Source: CAZCFB01 sp964511535 (lineage in GTDB: Bacteria; Myxococcota_A; Polyangia; GCA-2747355; CAZCFB01). From it: a DNA stretch of 36,610 bases. Position numbers and translations under genes: made by a program. Shown piece by piece: positions 14,250 through 23,003 of this stretch (position 1 is the stretch's first letter; each line of letters opens with the position of its first letter). Location of the stretch: NCBI GenBank assembly GCA_964511535.1, contig CAZEFW010000089.1, positions 1 through 36,610 on the forward strand, written 5' to 3'. Under the pieces are notes generated by a model. That model made no database searches, was not told where the DNA came from, and saw nothing but the letters and a program-made list of their open reading frames with translations.

Positions 14250-15721
14250 GGCGCGCAGCTCCTGCCCTCGTCCTGGCGCTGCTGCTGCCCTGCCAGGCCC
14301 AGGCGCAGAAGTACCGCTACCCCATCGCGGACAAGCACGTGAGCGTCAGCTACGTCACGGCCTACTACGACCACGGCGGCAAGGACTGGAACTGCGGCAA
14401 GAAGCGCTACTCGGGCCACCGGGGCAACGACTACGGCGTCGGCTCGTGGTCCGGCATGAGCGCCGGTCGCGACATCGTGGCGGCCGCCGACGGCAAGGTC
14501 GTCTACACCACCGACGGACACTTCGACCAGTGCAAGACCGCCAACTGCAGCGGCGGCGGCGGCTTCGGCAACTACGTCAAGCTGCAGCACAAGGACGGCA
14601 AGGTCACCTACTACGCCCACATGAAGAAGGGCACGGTCGCGGTGAAGGTGGGTCAGTCCGTCAAGTGCGGGCAGAAGCTCGGCATGGTGGGCAGCTCGGG
14701 GTACTCCACCGGGCCGCACCTTCACTTCGAGGTGCGCTCCGGATCGTCCAAGGGACGGGACGCCTACAAGGGCTCCTGCGGCGGCTACGGCTACTGGAAG
14801 AGCCAGGGCAGCTACCTGAGCAAGCCGGGGACCAAGTGTGACGGCCCGAGCGGCCCCGTGTGCGGCGACGGCAAGTGCGACGGCGGGGAGACCAGCGCCA
14901 GCTGCCCCAAGGACTGCAAGCCGAAGCTGGACGCCAAGTTCGCCGGGCAAGGGTCGGACGGCATGAAGGGCTCCGGCGGGCAGTACTACTCCCTCTGCCC
15001 CGGGCAGAAGGTGAAGTTCTGGTTCAAGCTGACCAACACCGGCTCGGTCACCTGGGAGGACAACAACAAGAGCGGCACCGCTGGCCAGGCGGTGCGCCTC
15101 GGCTCCAAGGTCAAGGACCCCCTCGGCGTGGCGGATCGGCAGAGCGTCAAGGCCTCCAGCGACTCAAAGGTCAAGCCGGGGGAGACCACCACCTTCACCA
15201 TGACCGGCAAGGCGCCAGCCACCGAGGGCAAGGTGAAGACCGAGTGGATGCTGGTGAGCGATGGCGTGGCCTGGTTCGGCCCCACCATGTTCCTGACATA
15301 CAACGTCACCAGCAACCCGCCCGGCGCCGGGCAGGCCTGCGACACGGGACAGCAGGGGGTGTGCAAGTCTGGCAAGCGCGCCTGCAAGGGGGGCGCGCTC
15401 GCCTGCGCGCCGGTTACCCCCTCCTCGCTGGAGAAGTGCGACGGCAAGGACAACGACTGTGACGGGCAGGTGGACGAGGGCGCGTGCGCCGGCAAGGACG
15501 CCTCGCCAGGGGTGGACCTTCGCGACCCCTCCACCGGGGACGCGGGCGCCGCCGGTGACAGCGTGCCGGCGGCCTGGGAGGGCGGCGCCGCGGGCGCGGG
15601 TTACAACACCCTGAGCGGCGGCTGCGGCTGCGACGCGGGCGGGTCTGCCATCGCAGATGGGGGGCTACCTGCCCTCTGCTGCCTGTTATTGCTGTTTCGT
15701 CGTTTTCAGAAAAGTTCTTGA
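14246..15721 (+). CDS. Secreted M23 (LytM) metallopeptidase with Ig-like, MopE-type and MYXO-CTERM-like regions
   Basis: ATG 14246 overlaps the upstream stop (ATGA) and gives 491 residues. The order is: Sec signal (1-20, ending QAQA); M23 domain about 50-165 with predicted zinc ligands His58 and Asp62 (SGHRGNDYG) and the PHLHFEV motif (His158, His160); Cys-rich CGDGKCDGGETSASCPKDC near 206; a likely NBR1/Ig-like beta domain (LTNTGSVTWEDN) about 230-350; the calcium-type motif CDGKDNDCDGQVDEG near 398; and a C-terminal GCGCDAGG, hydrophobic stretch and basic end, which resembles MYXO-CTERM surface sorting. M23 enzymes cut peptidoglycan cross-bridges. Several stretches are rich in Lys, Gly and Cys. 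Confidence 0.87.
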   Translation: MRRAAPALVLALLLPCQAQAQKYRYPIADKHVSVSYVTAYYDHGGKDWNCGKKRYSGHRGNDYGVGSWSGMSAGRDIVAAADGKVVYTTDGHFDQCKTANCSGGGGFGNYVKLQHKDGKVTYYAHMKKGTVAVKVGQSVKCGQKLGMVGSSGYSTGPHLHFEVRSGSSKGRDAYKGSCGGYGYWKSQGSYLSKPGTKCDGPSGPVCGDGKCDGGETSASCPKDCKPKLDAKFAGQGSDGMKGSGGQYYSLCPGQKVKFWFKLTNTGSVTWEDNNKSGTAGQAVRLGSKVKDPLGVADRQSVKASSDSKVKPGETTTFTMTGKAPATEGKVKTEWMLVSDGVAWFGPTMFLTYNVTSNPPGAGQACDTGQQGVCKSGKRACKGGALACAPVTPSSLEKCDGKDNDCDGQVDEGACAGKDASPGVDLRDPSTGDAGAAGDSVPAAWEGGAAGAGYNTLSGGCGCDAGGSAIADGGLPALCCLLLLFRRFQKSS

Positions 15722-15850
15722 CATCCGCAAACAGGCTTTGCCAACCTTCGGCCGTTCTACGCGGGTTTATGACGGCAGAGAAGGATGTACCCGCGAAGTG
15801 TAACCGGCGGCCGCGGCAGAGACCGGGCCGGCAAAGAAGGAGAAGTGGCA

Positions 15851-16051
15851 GTGGAAAAAGGGACTGTGAAGTGGTTCAACGATGCAAAGGGTTTTGGGTT
15901 CATCTCACAGGAGAGCGGTCCGGACGTGTTCGTCCACCACACCGCCATCGAGATGGAGGGCTTCCGCAGCCTCAACGAGGGTGACGCGGTGCAATTTGAG
16001 GTCACCGAGGGCCCCAAGGGCCTCCAGGCCAGGAACGTGCGTCGGGCCTGA
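15851..16051 (+). CDS. Cold-shock domain protein (CspA family)
   Basis: I chose GTG 15851 because AAGGAG (15837-15842) lies at the ideal 8-nt spacing; GTG 15845 is only 2 nt from it. The 66-residue protein has RNP1 KGFGFI and RNP2 VFVHH, with the usual EKGTVKWFNDAKGFGFIS start. Csp proteins bind single-stranded RNA and DNA and act as RNA chaperones. The 130-nt non-coding stretch after the M23 stop may be a structured leader as in cspA. A very good terminator follows directly, so the gene is probably monocistronic. Confidence 0.93.
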   Translation: MEKGTVKWFNDAKGFGFISQESGPDVFVHHTAIEMEGFRSLNEGDAVQFEVTEGPKGLQARNVRRA

Positions 16052-16076
16052 GGAGGAACCGACCTTAAACACCGAG

Positions 16077-16111
16077 GGCGGGCCGTGGCGGCCCGCCTTT
16101 TTTTATTTTTT
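16077..16111 (+). terminator. Rho-independent terminator of the cold-shock gene
   Basis: GGCGGGCCG (16077-16085) and CGGCCCGCC (16089-16097) form a perfect 9-bp stem with a TGG loop, followed by T7, A and T6. Its T-run overlaps the stop codon of the convergent hydrogenase gene (16103-16105). Confidence 0.92.
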
Positions 16112-17563
16112 GGATAGTATCCGCACGAGCTCGCCGCCCTGATGGATCCGCGCCCGCAGGGCCACCCCGCCCTGCACCGCGTGGGTGGCGCAGGCGAGGC
16201 ACGGGTCGTAGGCGCGGAACGCCATCTCCACCTGGTTCAGGATCGCCTCGTCCGCCGCGCCGTCCTTGATCAACCGCTCCGCCGCGCGCTTGACCGACAG
16301 GCCCATGGCGCCGTTGTTCTGGGCGGTGGCCACGATGAGGTTGGCCTCCTTGATCATGCCGTCCCGGTCGGTGCGGTAGTGGTGGTACAGCGTGCCGCGG
16401 GCGGCCTCCACCACGCCGATCCCCTCCTCGGGCGTGGCGGTGGGGATCGTCCGCACCTCGGGTGAGGTGATCTCCGGGTGCGCCAGCGCCTGCTGGACCG
16501 CCTCGCAGCAGTAGAGCAGCTCCACCAGCCGCGCCCAGTGATAGGCCAGGGTGTGGTGCACCGGGCGGCAACCGAAGGTGGCGTACAGCTCGTCGAACGC
16601 ATCCTGCGCGCCCGGGGTGGCCATGCCCGCGGCCACGTTGAGCCGGGCCAGGGTGTTGACGCGGTAGATGCCGCTGTCGGGCCCGGCGGCCAGCCCCTTC
16701 CAGCCCAGCGCCTTGAGGTACGGGAACTTGAGGTAGCTCCAGGGCAGCACCCGCTCGGCGATGTGGTCGAGGTAGTCGGCGCCGTCGAACAGGCACAGCT
16801 CGTCCCCGGCCGGGTCCACCACCCGCACCTTGCCGTCGTACAGGTTCAGCTTGCCGTCGGCGTCCACCATGCCGGCATAGTTGGTCTCGTGGTAGTAGAC
16901 ATCCCCGGTGATCAGCTCGCGGTACTGGTCGTCCCCCAGGACCTTGTCGCGGAACAGGTCCAGGGCGAACCGGGCGAAGTCCACCAGCTCGTCGGCCCAG
17001 GGGGTCATCTCGTCCCGCTCGGCCTCGGACAGCGCCTTGCTCATGCCGCCCGGCAGCGCCGCCACCGGGTGGATCGGGTGGCCGGCGATGGCGCCCTGGA
17101 TGCGCTGACAGTAGCCGCGCGCCTGCAGCACCCGCTGGCCCACCTCCAGACCCACCTTCTCCACCACGCCCAGCAGGTTGCGCTCGGTGGCCGGCGCCGC
17201 GGAGCCGGGGATGAAGTCGGGCGCGGCCAGGGCGAAGAAGTGCAGGATGTGGCTGTGGGCGATGTGCGCGTTGAGGTACAGCTCCCGCAGCCGCCGCGCC
17301 GCGGGGGGCGGCTGCACCTGGTACAGGGCGTCCAGCGCCTTGGCGCTCGCCATGTGGTGCGCGCCGGGGCACACCCCGCACACCTTGGGCGTGATGCGCG
17401 GGAGCTCCTCGGCGGGGCGCCCCTTGAGGAACTCCTCGAAGCCGCGCAATTCCACCACCTGGAAGAAGCAGTCCGACACGTTGCCGTCGTCGTCGAGGTG
17501 GATGTCGATCTTGCCGTGCCCCTCCAGCCGGGTGATGGGCGAGATGGTGATGGTCTTGCCCAT
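16103..17563 (-). CDS. mvhA: [NiFe] hydrogenase large subunit, group 3c (MvhA) type
   Basis: ATG 17563 has AGGAGG 6 nt upstream and gives 486 residues beginning MGKTITISPITRLEGHGKID. The NiFe ligands are Cys62/Cys65 (KVCGVCPGAHH) and Cys455/Cys458 (DPCLACATH). After His461 there are 25 residues, the peptide normally removed by an endopeptidase once nickel is inserted. The motif set and the HdrA partner point to the MvhA/group 3c class, which oxidises H2 in the cytoplasm. It is third in the operon, 2 bp after mvhG. No maturation genes (hyp, endopeptidase) are in the window. Confidence 0.92.
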   Translation of the reverse strand: MGKTITISPITRLEGHGKIDIHLDDDGNVSDCFFQVVELRGFEEFLKGRPAEELPRITPKVCGVCPGAHHMASAKALDALYQVQPPPAARRLRELYLNAHIAHSHILHFFALAAPDFIPGSAAPATERNLLGVVEKVGLEVGQRVLQARGYCQRIQGAIAGHPIHPVAALPGGMSKALSEAERDEMTPWADELVDFARFALDLFRDKVLGDDQYRELITGDVYYHETNYAGMVDADGKLNLYDGKVRVVDPAGDELCLFDGADYLDHIAERVLPWSYLKFPYLKALGWKGLAAGPDSGIYRVNTLARLNVAAGMATPGAQDAFDELYATFGCRPVHHTLAYHWARLVELLYCCEAVQQALAHPEITSPEVRTIPTATPEEGIGVVEAARGTLYHHYRTDRDGMIKEANLIVATAQNNGAMGLSVKRAAERLIKDGAADEAILNQVEMAFRAYDPCLACATHAVQGGVALRARIHQGGELVRILSKK

Positions 17564-17565
17564 GG

Positions 17566-18564
17566 TCAGCCTCCTTGCTTGATGGTGCGCCGCCCGGTTG
17601 AGACGGGATAGGTGAAGCGGTAGAACGTCCCGAGGGGGTCCTTGACGCTGCGCACCGGGTTGACCACCTGGTGCACCGGCATGTCCCACTCGCCGCGCGG
17701 GCCGGGCAGCACGGAGAGCGCGCCCACCAGCTCTGCAGCCGGATCGCGCTGGGCCGGCAAGGGTCCAAAGCAGCCCCTGCACGGCATGCCCGCGCCGAGG
17801 CAGGTGGCGCCGCAGCCGCCGCGGGTGGCCACCCCCATGCACAGGATCCCCTGGTCCAGCAGGCATATGTCCGGATCGGCCTGCACCAGGTGCGGCCGGG
17901 TGAAGGTCTCAACGGGCCGGCTGCCCCGGGTCTCGCGGCGCGGGCACTCGTGGCACAGCCCGCGGTCCGAGGCGAGGAAGGTGCCGGCGGGGGGCGGCTC
18001 CTGGCCGTCGGCCAGCGCGGCCACCGCCCCCACCAGATCCAGCAGCCGCGCCTCGGTGGGCGGACAGCCTGGCAAGAAGAGGTCCACGTCCACCACCTGA
18101 TGCAGCGGCCGCACCCGCTCCTCCAGCGCCGGCAGGGTCAGGGCCGCGGCGCCTTCCGTGTGGGCCTCCATGGGCCGGACCTCGTCCGGGTTGTCGGTGC
18201 TCGGCGTGTCGGCGTAGGCGGTCTGCAGGATCGCCTCGCGGTCGGCGACGTTGGCCAGACCGGGGATGCCGCCGTAGCAGGCGCAGGCGCCCATGGCCAC
18301 CAGCACCCGGCACTTGTCGCGCATCAGGTGGGCGTCCTCCTCCTGCTCCGAGGTGCGCACCGCGCCGTTGAAGATGCCCACGTCCACCGAGCCGGCGGGC
18401 ATGGCGCGCAGCTGATCCCGCTTGAAGTCCATGGCCACGGGCCAGAACACGAACTCGGCCATGGCGCTCAGGGCCAGCACATGCTGCTCCAGGTCCAGGA
18501 TCGATACATCGCACCCGCCGCAGGCGGCGGCCCAGTTCACCGCGATCTTCACCTTGTCAGCCAT
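17566..18564 (-). CDS. mvhG: [NiFe] hydrogenase small subunit (MvhG) type
   Basis: ATG 18564 (MADKVKIAVNWAAACGGCD) gives 332 residues. Cys15 and Cys18 begin the proximal cluster set, with GACACYGGIPG and LPGCPPTEARLLDLVG completing it. Two further clusters come from CHECPRRET and the late Cys-rich run ICLLDQGILCMGV to CRGCFGP. There is no twin-arginine signal and no transmembrane segment, so it is cytoplasmic. It carries electrons from the NiFe site to the MvhD domain. Its start overlaps the hdrA-mvhD stop by 16 nt, which indicates coupled translation. Confidence 0.92.
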   Translation of the reverse strand: MADKVKIAVNWAAACGGCDVSILDLEQHVLALSAMAEFVFWPVAMDFKRDQLRAMPAGSVDVGIFNGAVRTSEQEEDAHLMRDKCRVLVAMGACACYGGIPGLANVADREAILQTAYADTPSTDNPDEVRPMEAHTEGAAALTLPALEERVRPLHQVVDVDLFLPGCPPTEARLLDLVGAVAALADGQEPPPAGTFLASDRGLCHECPRRETRGSRPVETFTRPHLVQADPDICLLDQGILCMGVATRGGCGATCLGAGMPCRGCFGPLPAQRDPAAELVGALSVLPGPRGEWDMPVHQVVNPVRSVKDPLGTFYRFTYPVSTGRRTIKQGG

Positions 18565-20987
18565 GAGACCTCCGCGTCGTTGAGCGCCGCGCCGTCCCCC
18601 TGGCGCCACGGGTTGGGCCCGAGCCCGGCCAGCATGCGGTGCATCTTGCCCAGCTCGTCGGCGAACTTCTTCGCGTGGGGGATGCCGATGACGTCGTACT
18701 TCAGCCGGCGCGGGTCGAGGCCAGCCTGCTCCATCAGGGTCTTCATCATGGCGCCCCGCTTGTGGGACAACCAGTTGCCCCACATGTGGTGGCACGAGTT
18801 CTCGGGGCAGCCGCCGATGAAAACGCCGTCCACGCCGCGGCGGAACATCTCGGTCACCAGGCCGAGGTTCACCGAGCAGGAGCAGCGCACGCGCATGGTC
18901 CTGACGCTGGCGGGCAGCGACAATCGCTCGGCGCCGGCCAGGTCCGCGCCGCCGTAGGCGCACCAGTAGCACAGCAGCGCCAGCAGGCGCGGCTGGTCGG
19001 CGGGGGCCTCGGTGAAGGCCGCGTCCACCTCGGCCAGCAGGCGCTCGTCGGTGAAGTTACGCAGGGCCGCGGCGTGGGACGGGCAGGACGCGCCGCACAT
19101 GCCGCACCCCTGGCAGAACGCCTCCTCCACCACGGCCCCGTCGTCGGTCATGCGCACAGCGCCGTGGGGGCAGACGCTGGCGCACACGCCGCAGGCCGAG
19201 CAGCGCCCGGCGTCCACCTTGCTGGCGTGCTTGAGCGGCACCCGCTCGCCGGGGCTCAGGGCCTGGATCGCCTTGAGCGCCGCCTGGGTGCCCTGCCCCA
19301 CCGCCGGCTGCATGGCCTTGGGCCCCACCGCCGCGCCCACGGCGTAGACCCGGTCCACGAAGGTCTCGGTGGGCCGCAGCAGCCGGGGCTGGTTCTCGAT
19401 GGGGAAGCCGTGGGGGTCGGTGGGCAGGCCCAGGGCGCGCGCCGCGTCGGGCAGCCGCGGCTCCTGGGCGCAGGCCAGCACCACCATGTCGCACTCCAGC
19501 GAACCTCCGCCGCCGTCCTCGTCCCCATCGGCGTCCTCGGCGCAGCCGAGCTGGTCGTAGCGCACCTCCAGCAGCTCGTCGTCCTCGGTGGACGGGGCCA
19601 CGGCGGTGACCTCGCCGTTGTGGAACTCGATCCCCATGCTCTCCAGGTCCTGGTGCAGCTTCTCAAGGGCGCGCTCGTAGGTGCGGAAGTCGCGGTAATA
19701 GAGCACCGAGACCTCGGTCATGGGCGCGTCCATCGCCAGGCGCTTGACCTGCTTGGCCGTGACCGAGCAGCAGGTCTTGGAGCAGTACGGCACGCCCGAG
19801 CCCTGCTTGTGCATGCCGGCGCGAGAGCCGGCGCACTGGACATAGACGATGTGCTCGGGCTCCTCCCCGTCGGTGGGGCGCTCGACCCCATGCCGGATGA
19901 GCCGCTCCATCTGCAGCGAGGTGATGACGTTGGGGTGCGCTGAGCCGAGCTCCGGTGATGCGGCCGGATCCCGCGGCTCTGTGCCCGTGGCCAGGATCAC
20001 CGCGCCGGCGCGCACCTGCTCCGTGGTCTCCTTCGCCTCCAGGTCGATGGCGCCGGTGGGGCACACCGGCAGGCAGTCGCCGCAGCGGGTGCACGCCTCG
20101 TCCACGATGGTGACGCAGTCGGGCACCGCCCGGGCTGACTCCTTGGCGATGGCCTTGCGCGTGCGCACGCCCAGGTCCAGCGGGCTGGGCGTCTGTTCGG
20201 GGCACACCTCCTCGCACTTGCCGCAGGAGATGCAGGCGTCCGGGTCCACGAAGCGCGGCCCCACCTTGACGCTGGCGATGAAGTTGCCGTCCTGTTTGCG
20301 CAGGTCGGTCACCTCCGACGACAGGTGCGCGGTGACCAGCGGATCGATGTCCGCCCTGCGAGCGTGCACCGGCCCGGTGCAGTTGCTCTCGCACGACGAG
20401 GGCCACCCCTCGGTCTGGAAGATGTAGTTGAGCTGGCACATCTTGCCGCCGAGGTACGGCTTCTTCTCCACCAGGGTCACCGGGACGCCGGCCTGGGCCA
20501 GCTCCTGGGTCGCTGACAGCCCGGCGGGCCCGGCCCCCACCACCAGCACGCGCTTTTCCAGCGGCACCGCGGGCGCCGTGGGCTCGGCGATCTGCAGCCG
20601 CGCGCGGGCCATGCGCAGCAGGTCGCGCGCCCGGGCGCTTGCCTGGTCCGGGTCGTCGGTCTGCAGCCAGGCGCCCTGCTCGCGGATGTTGGCCACCTCA
20701 ACCAGCGCCGGGTCGAGCCCGGCGTCCCGGGCCGTCTGCTCCAGCAAGTCTTCGGGCAGCTTGAGGGACATGCGCGGAGAGCAGCCGGCGAACAGCAGGC
20801 GGTCGGCGCCCGACTCACCCAGCGCCGCGGCCATGCCGGCCAGCTCCTGGCGGCCGCACAGCTTGCCCTCGCGGCGGACCAGGGTCACCTCATCCCATGT
20901 CCTGGCCAGCGCCTCCAGCGAGGCGGTGTCCACGTGATCGGACACCTGCCCCATGCAGTCACAGATGAACACCGCCGTACCGGGCAT
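18549..20987 (-). CDS. hdrA: HdrA-MvhD fusion, flavin/iron-sulfur electron transfer protein
   Basis: ATG 20987 has AGGAGG at 7-nt spacing and gives 812 residues. The order is: N-terminal HdrA segment with FICDCMG; FAD-binding GAGPAG (151-156); ferredoxin clusters at Cys252-262 and Cys299-309; the HdrA motif YVQCAGSRAG to CSKTCC (383-407); a second flavoprotein half; ferredoxin clusters at Cys596-606 and Cys625-635; and from about 666 a complete MvhD/FrhD [2Fe-2S] domain (LALLCYWCAYGGADLAG, GGCPENSCHHMWGN). In methanogens HdrA with MvhAGD splits electrons between ferredoxin and heterodisulfide by flavin bifurcation. HdrB and HdrC are absent here, so the final acceptor is unknown. A Gly/Asp/Glu-rich insert lies at 482-496. 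Confidence 0.93.
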   Translation of the reverse strand: MPGTAVFICDCMGQVSDHVDTASLEALARTWDEVTLVRREGKLCGRQELAGMAAALGESGADRLLFAGCSPRMSLKLPEDLLEQTARDAGLDPALVEVANIREQGAWLQTDDPDQASARARDLLRMARARLQIAEPTAPAVPLEKRVLVVGAGPAGLSATQELAQAGVPVTLVEKKPYLGGKMCQLNYIFQTEGWPSSCESNCTGPVHARRADIDPLVTAHLSSEVTDLRKQDGNFIASVKVGPRFVDPDACISCGKCEEVCPEQTPSPLDLGVRTRKAIAKESARAVPDCVTIVDEACTRCGDCLPVCPTGAIDLEAKETTEQVRAGAVILATGTEPRDPAASPELGSAHPNVITSLQMERLIRHGVERPTDGEEPEHIVYVQCAGSRAGMHKQGSGVPYCSKTCCSVTAKQVKRLAMDAPMTEVSVLYYRDFRTYERALEKLHQDLESMGIEFHNGEVTAVAPSTEDDELLEVRYDQLGCAEDADGDEDGGGGSLECDMVVLACAQEPRLPDAARALGLPTDPHGFPIENQPRLLRPTETFVDRVYAVGAAVGPKAMQPAVGQGTQAALKAIQALSPGERVPLKHASKVDAGRCSACGVCASVCPHGAVRMTDDGAVVEEAFCQGCGMCGASCPSHAAALRNFTDERLLAEVDAAFTEAPADQPRLLALLCYWCAYGGADLAGAERLSLPASVRTMRVRCSCSVNLGLVTEMFRRGVDGVFIGGCPENSCHHMWGNWLSHKRGAMMKTLMEQAGLDPRRLKYDVIGIPHAKKFADELGKMHRMLAGLGPNPWRQGDGAALNDAEVSWLTR

Positions 20988-21224
20988 CCTCGGACCTCCT
21001 GGGCTATGGATGGCCAGGATGGTAACGCTTGAATCTGCGGATGGAGCCAGCTTTCTGGCATTTTCTGGGAAAAAAATCGGGAAGCCAACGGCGCTCTGCC
21101 AACGAGGCTGAACCCATGTCCTGCGAGGACTGTAACCAGCGGGCGATGCATGTCTCCGCGGGGCTCCCGGGCGGCCATGCGCTGGACCCCGCCTCCGGGC
21201 CATCGCTTGCGCGTCGCCCCACGG

Positions 21225-21233
21225 TGCTAACCT
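21225..21233 (+). promoter_or_regulatory. Candidate extended -10 (TGCTAACCT) before GTG 21240
   Basis: TGC plus TAACCT ends 6 nt before GTG 21240. No ribosome site is visible. The spacing equals that of the GH31 and 3D-domain genes. Confidence 0.3.
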
Positions 21234-21239
21234 TTGTCG

Positions 21240-22877
21240 GTGAAGCTCACCCTCTCCATGTCGGCCTGGCCGGACAACTCCCGGGCGCGCGCCTTGTGGT
21301 GGCTGCTGCTGGCGGCCGCCGCGGCGGGGTGCGCCGAGCAGGAGCTGACCGTACACCGGGTGATGGTCGACATCCCGGCCCCGGCGCCGGCGGCCAACAG
21401 CAAGAGCGGCAAGGCCACGCCGCAGATCTACAACCGGGCGCGCTTCTTGCGATACCGGGCCGAGGCAGACCCGGGGAAGGTCCGCGCCATCGTCATCTGC
21501 GTGCCCGGCGCGCCGGCCGGGGCCATGGCATTCGACGAGCTGGCCCGGCGGCTGGTGCGCCTCTCCGAGGGAGCCGTCGAGGTGTGGGCCATCGACCGGC
21601 GGGCCAACCTGCTCGAGGATCTGACCGGCATGCAGCACGCCGAGCGCCAGCGCGACCCGGACCTGGCGTGGCGCTACTACGACGACAACCTGCAGGTCGA
21701 CGGGAAGCGCTACGCCGGCCGCCCCACTGGCCTGGATTACATGTCCGAGTGGGGGCTGGCCACGGCGGTGGCGGACCTGAAGGCGGTGGTCGACCTGGTG
21801 CCCGCGACCAGCCGCGCCAGGGCCGTGGTGTTGCTCGGGCACTCGTTCGGGGCGTCCATGGTCCAGGCCTACACCATCTGGGACCGCGCCGGGGCGACGA
21901 CGGCCTCGGAGGAGCTCGCCGGGCTGGTGCTCATGGACGGCGGCTTCACGAAATACAAGACCCCCATGTCCGAGGCGTACTACCTGAAAAAGGGCTCCGG
22001 AACCACGCCGGGCCTGGAGGACATACGCGCCGGCAAGGGGGTCTATCTCGGCTACTACGGCTTCGGTCTGGAGGCCTTCATGGCGGTGGAGGTCACCGGG
22101 ATGCGCGCCTGGCTGGATCCGGGGAAGCTCGTCCAGGACAGCCATGTCAAACGCTACCTGTCCCTGCTGTTCCTCAAGGAGCCGCCGCCCATGACCGCGG
22201 CCGCAGTGATGGGCTTCACCGTGGACGACGGCTCCTCGCTGCTGCCCGCCATGCGCGCGAGCTGCGGAAAGCCCGACGGCCCCGTGGAGACCTTCACATC
22301 GGCCCTCTCCCAGGAGCCCCGGGTGCGGCCCTCCAGCACAACCCATAAGTACCGCTGGCTGAACCACGACCAGGTGACCCCGAAGGAGAAGACCCCCATC
22401 AGCGTGCTGGCGCGGGTGGCCCACGAGGGCCCCACCAACCGGCTGGAGTGGTACTTCCCGAGCCGCCTCCTGATCGACACCTTCGCGGTCTCGAACCAGC
22501 CCATCGCCGCGGGAAGCTGGCAGGACCTCCTGGGCATCAAGGCGACGCAGGCCGCATCCATGGAGGCCCCCGTGCTGGCCGTCAACGCAGGCAAGGGCAC
22601 CGTGCCCGACGGCGTCGCCAGGCATCGCCATTTCTGGGAGGCCATCAGCGCAAAGGTGGGCGCGGGGCGCCCCCGGGCCGGGGCCCGCCGCGCTGACCAC
22701 GACCTGAAGACCGGCGGCTTCTCATTCCTCGACCTGCCCAGCTACGCCCACGACGATCTCGTCCACGCCGCCACAGCCGAGGCGGACAGGGATCTCTACC
22801 GCCCCCTGCTGGACTGGGTCCTGTCCAACACCAGCGGGGAGCACACCGTGCCGCGGGTGGCAGAAACGGGGCGGTGA
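21240..22877 (+). CDS. Alpha/beta hydrolase-fold lipoprotein
   Basis: GTG 21240 is chosen because a -10-like hexamer lies 6 nt before it and no ribosome site is seen at the alternative ATG 21258. Both give a lipoprotein signal ending LLLAAAAAGC. The product is 545 residues. VICVPGAPAGAMAFDELARR resembles the oxyanion-hole region, and VVLLGHSFGAS (nucleophile Ser202) is the elbow of an alpha/beta hydrolase. The late FLDLPSYAHDDLVHA may supply the catalytic His. Substrate unknown; long and probably surface-anchored. Divergent from the hydrogenase operon; the 250-bp gap holds no other gene I can support. Confidence 0.75.
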   Translation: MKLTLSMSAWPDNSRARALWWLLLAAAAAGCAEQELTVHRVMVDIPAPAPAANSKSGKATPQIYNRARFLRYRAEADPGKVRAIVICVPGAPAGAMAFDELARRLVRLSEGAVEVWAIDRRANLLEDLTGMQHAERQRDPDLAWRYYDDNLQVDGKRYAGRPTGLDYMSEWGLATAVADLKAVVDLVPATSRARAVVLLGHSFGASMVQAYTIWDRAGATTASEELAGLVLMDGGFTKYKTPMSEAYYLKKGSGTTPGLEDIRAGKGVYLGYYGFGLEAFMAVEVTGMRAWLDPGKLVQDSHVKRYLSLLFLKEPPPMTAAAVMGFTVDDGSSLLPAMRASCGKPDGPVETFTSALSQEPRVRPSSTTHKYRWLNHDQVTPKEKTPISVLARVAHEGPTNRLEWYFPSRLLIDTFAVSNQPIAAGSWQDLLGIKATQAASMEAPVLAVNAGKGTVPDGVARHRHFWEAISAKVGAGRPRAGARRADHDLKTGGFSFLDLPSYAHDDLVHAATAEADRDLYRPLLDWVLSNTSGEHTVPRVAETGR

Positions 22878-22970
22878 GAGCGAATTCCGCGCCGGGGTTG
22901 GCTTTCCGCCCGCGAACTCCCCACCGCGGTGGCGTCCATTGACGGTGCGGCCGTGACAACTCCATGACAA

Positions 22971-22994
22971 AGTGACGCTAGGGTCACTATTTTT
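22971..22994 (+). terminator. Small stem-loop with T-run, terminator or plsC leader
   Basis: AGTGAC and GTCACT form a perfect 6-bp stem around GCTAGG, followed by ATTTTT. It lies 94 bp after the hydrolase stop and directly before the ribosome site of the acyltransferase. The stem is weak for a terminator, and the loop overlaps a -10-like TAGGGT, so it could instead be an operator. Confidence 0.4.
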
Positions 22995-23003
22995 GGAGGG
23001 CGC

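Noticed and set aside
14120..14950. 276-codon Ala/Val-rich minus-strand frame
   Set aside because: Opposite the M23 peptidase domain with intact zinc motifs; low-complexity shadow.
15718..15723. TTGACA as a -35 for the cold-shock gene
   Set aside because: It overlaps the M23 stop codon and no acceptable -10 is found at normal spacing, so I did not list it.
21050..21090. Possible sigma-54 site or TTTTCTGGGAAAA operator upstream of hdrA
   Set aside because: Only TGGC of a -24 element is present with no GC at -12, and the symmetry is short.
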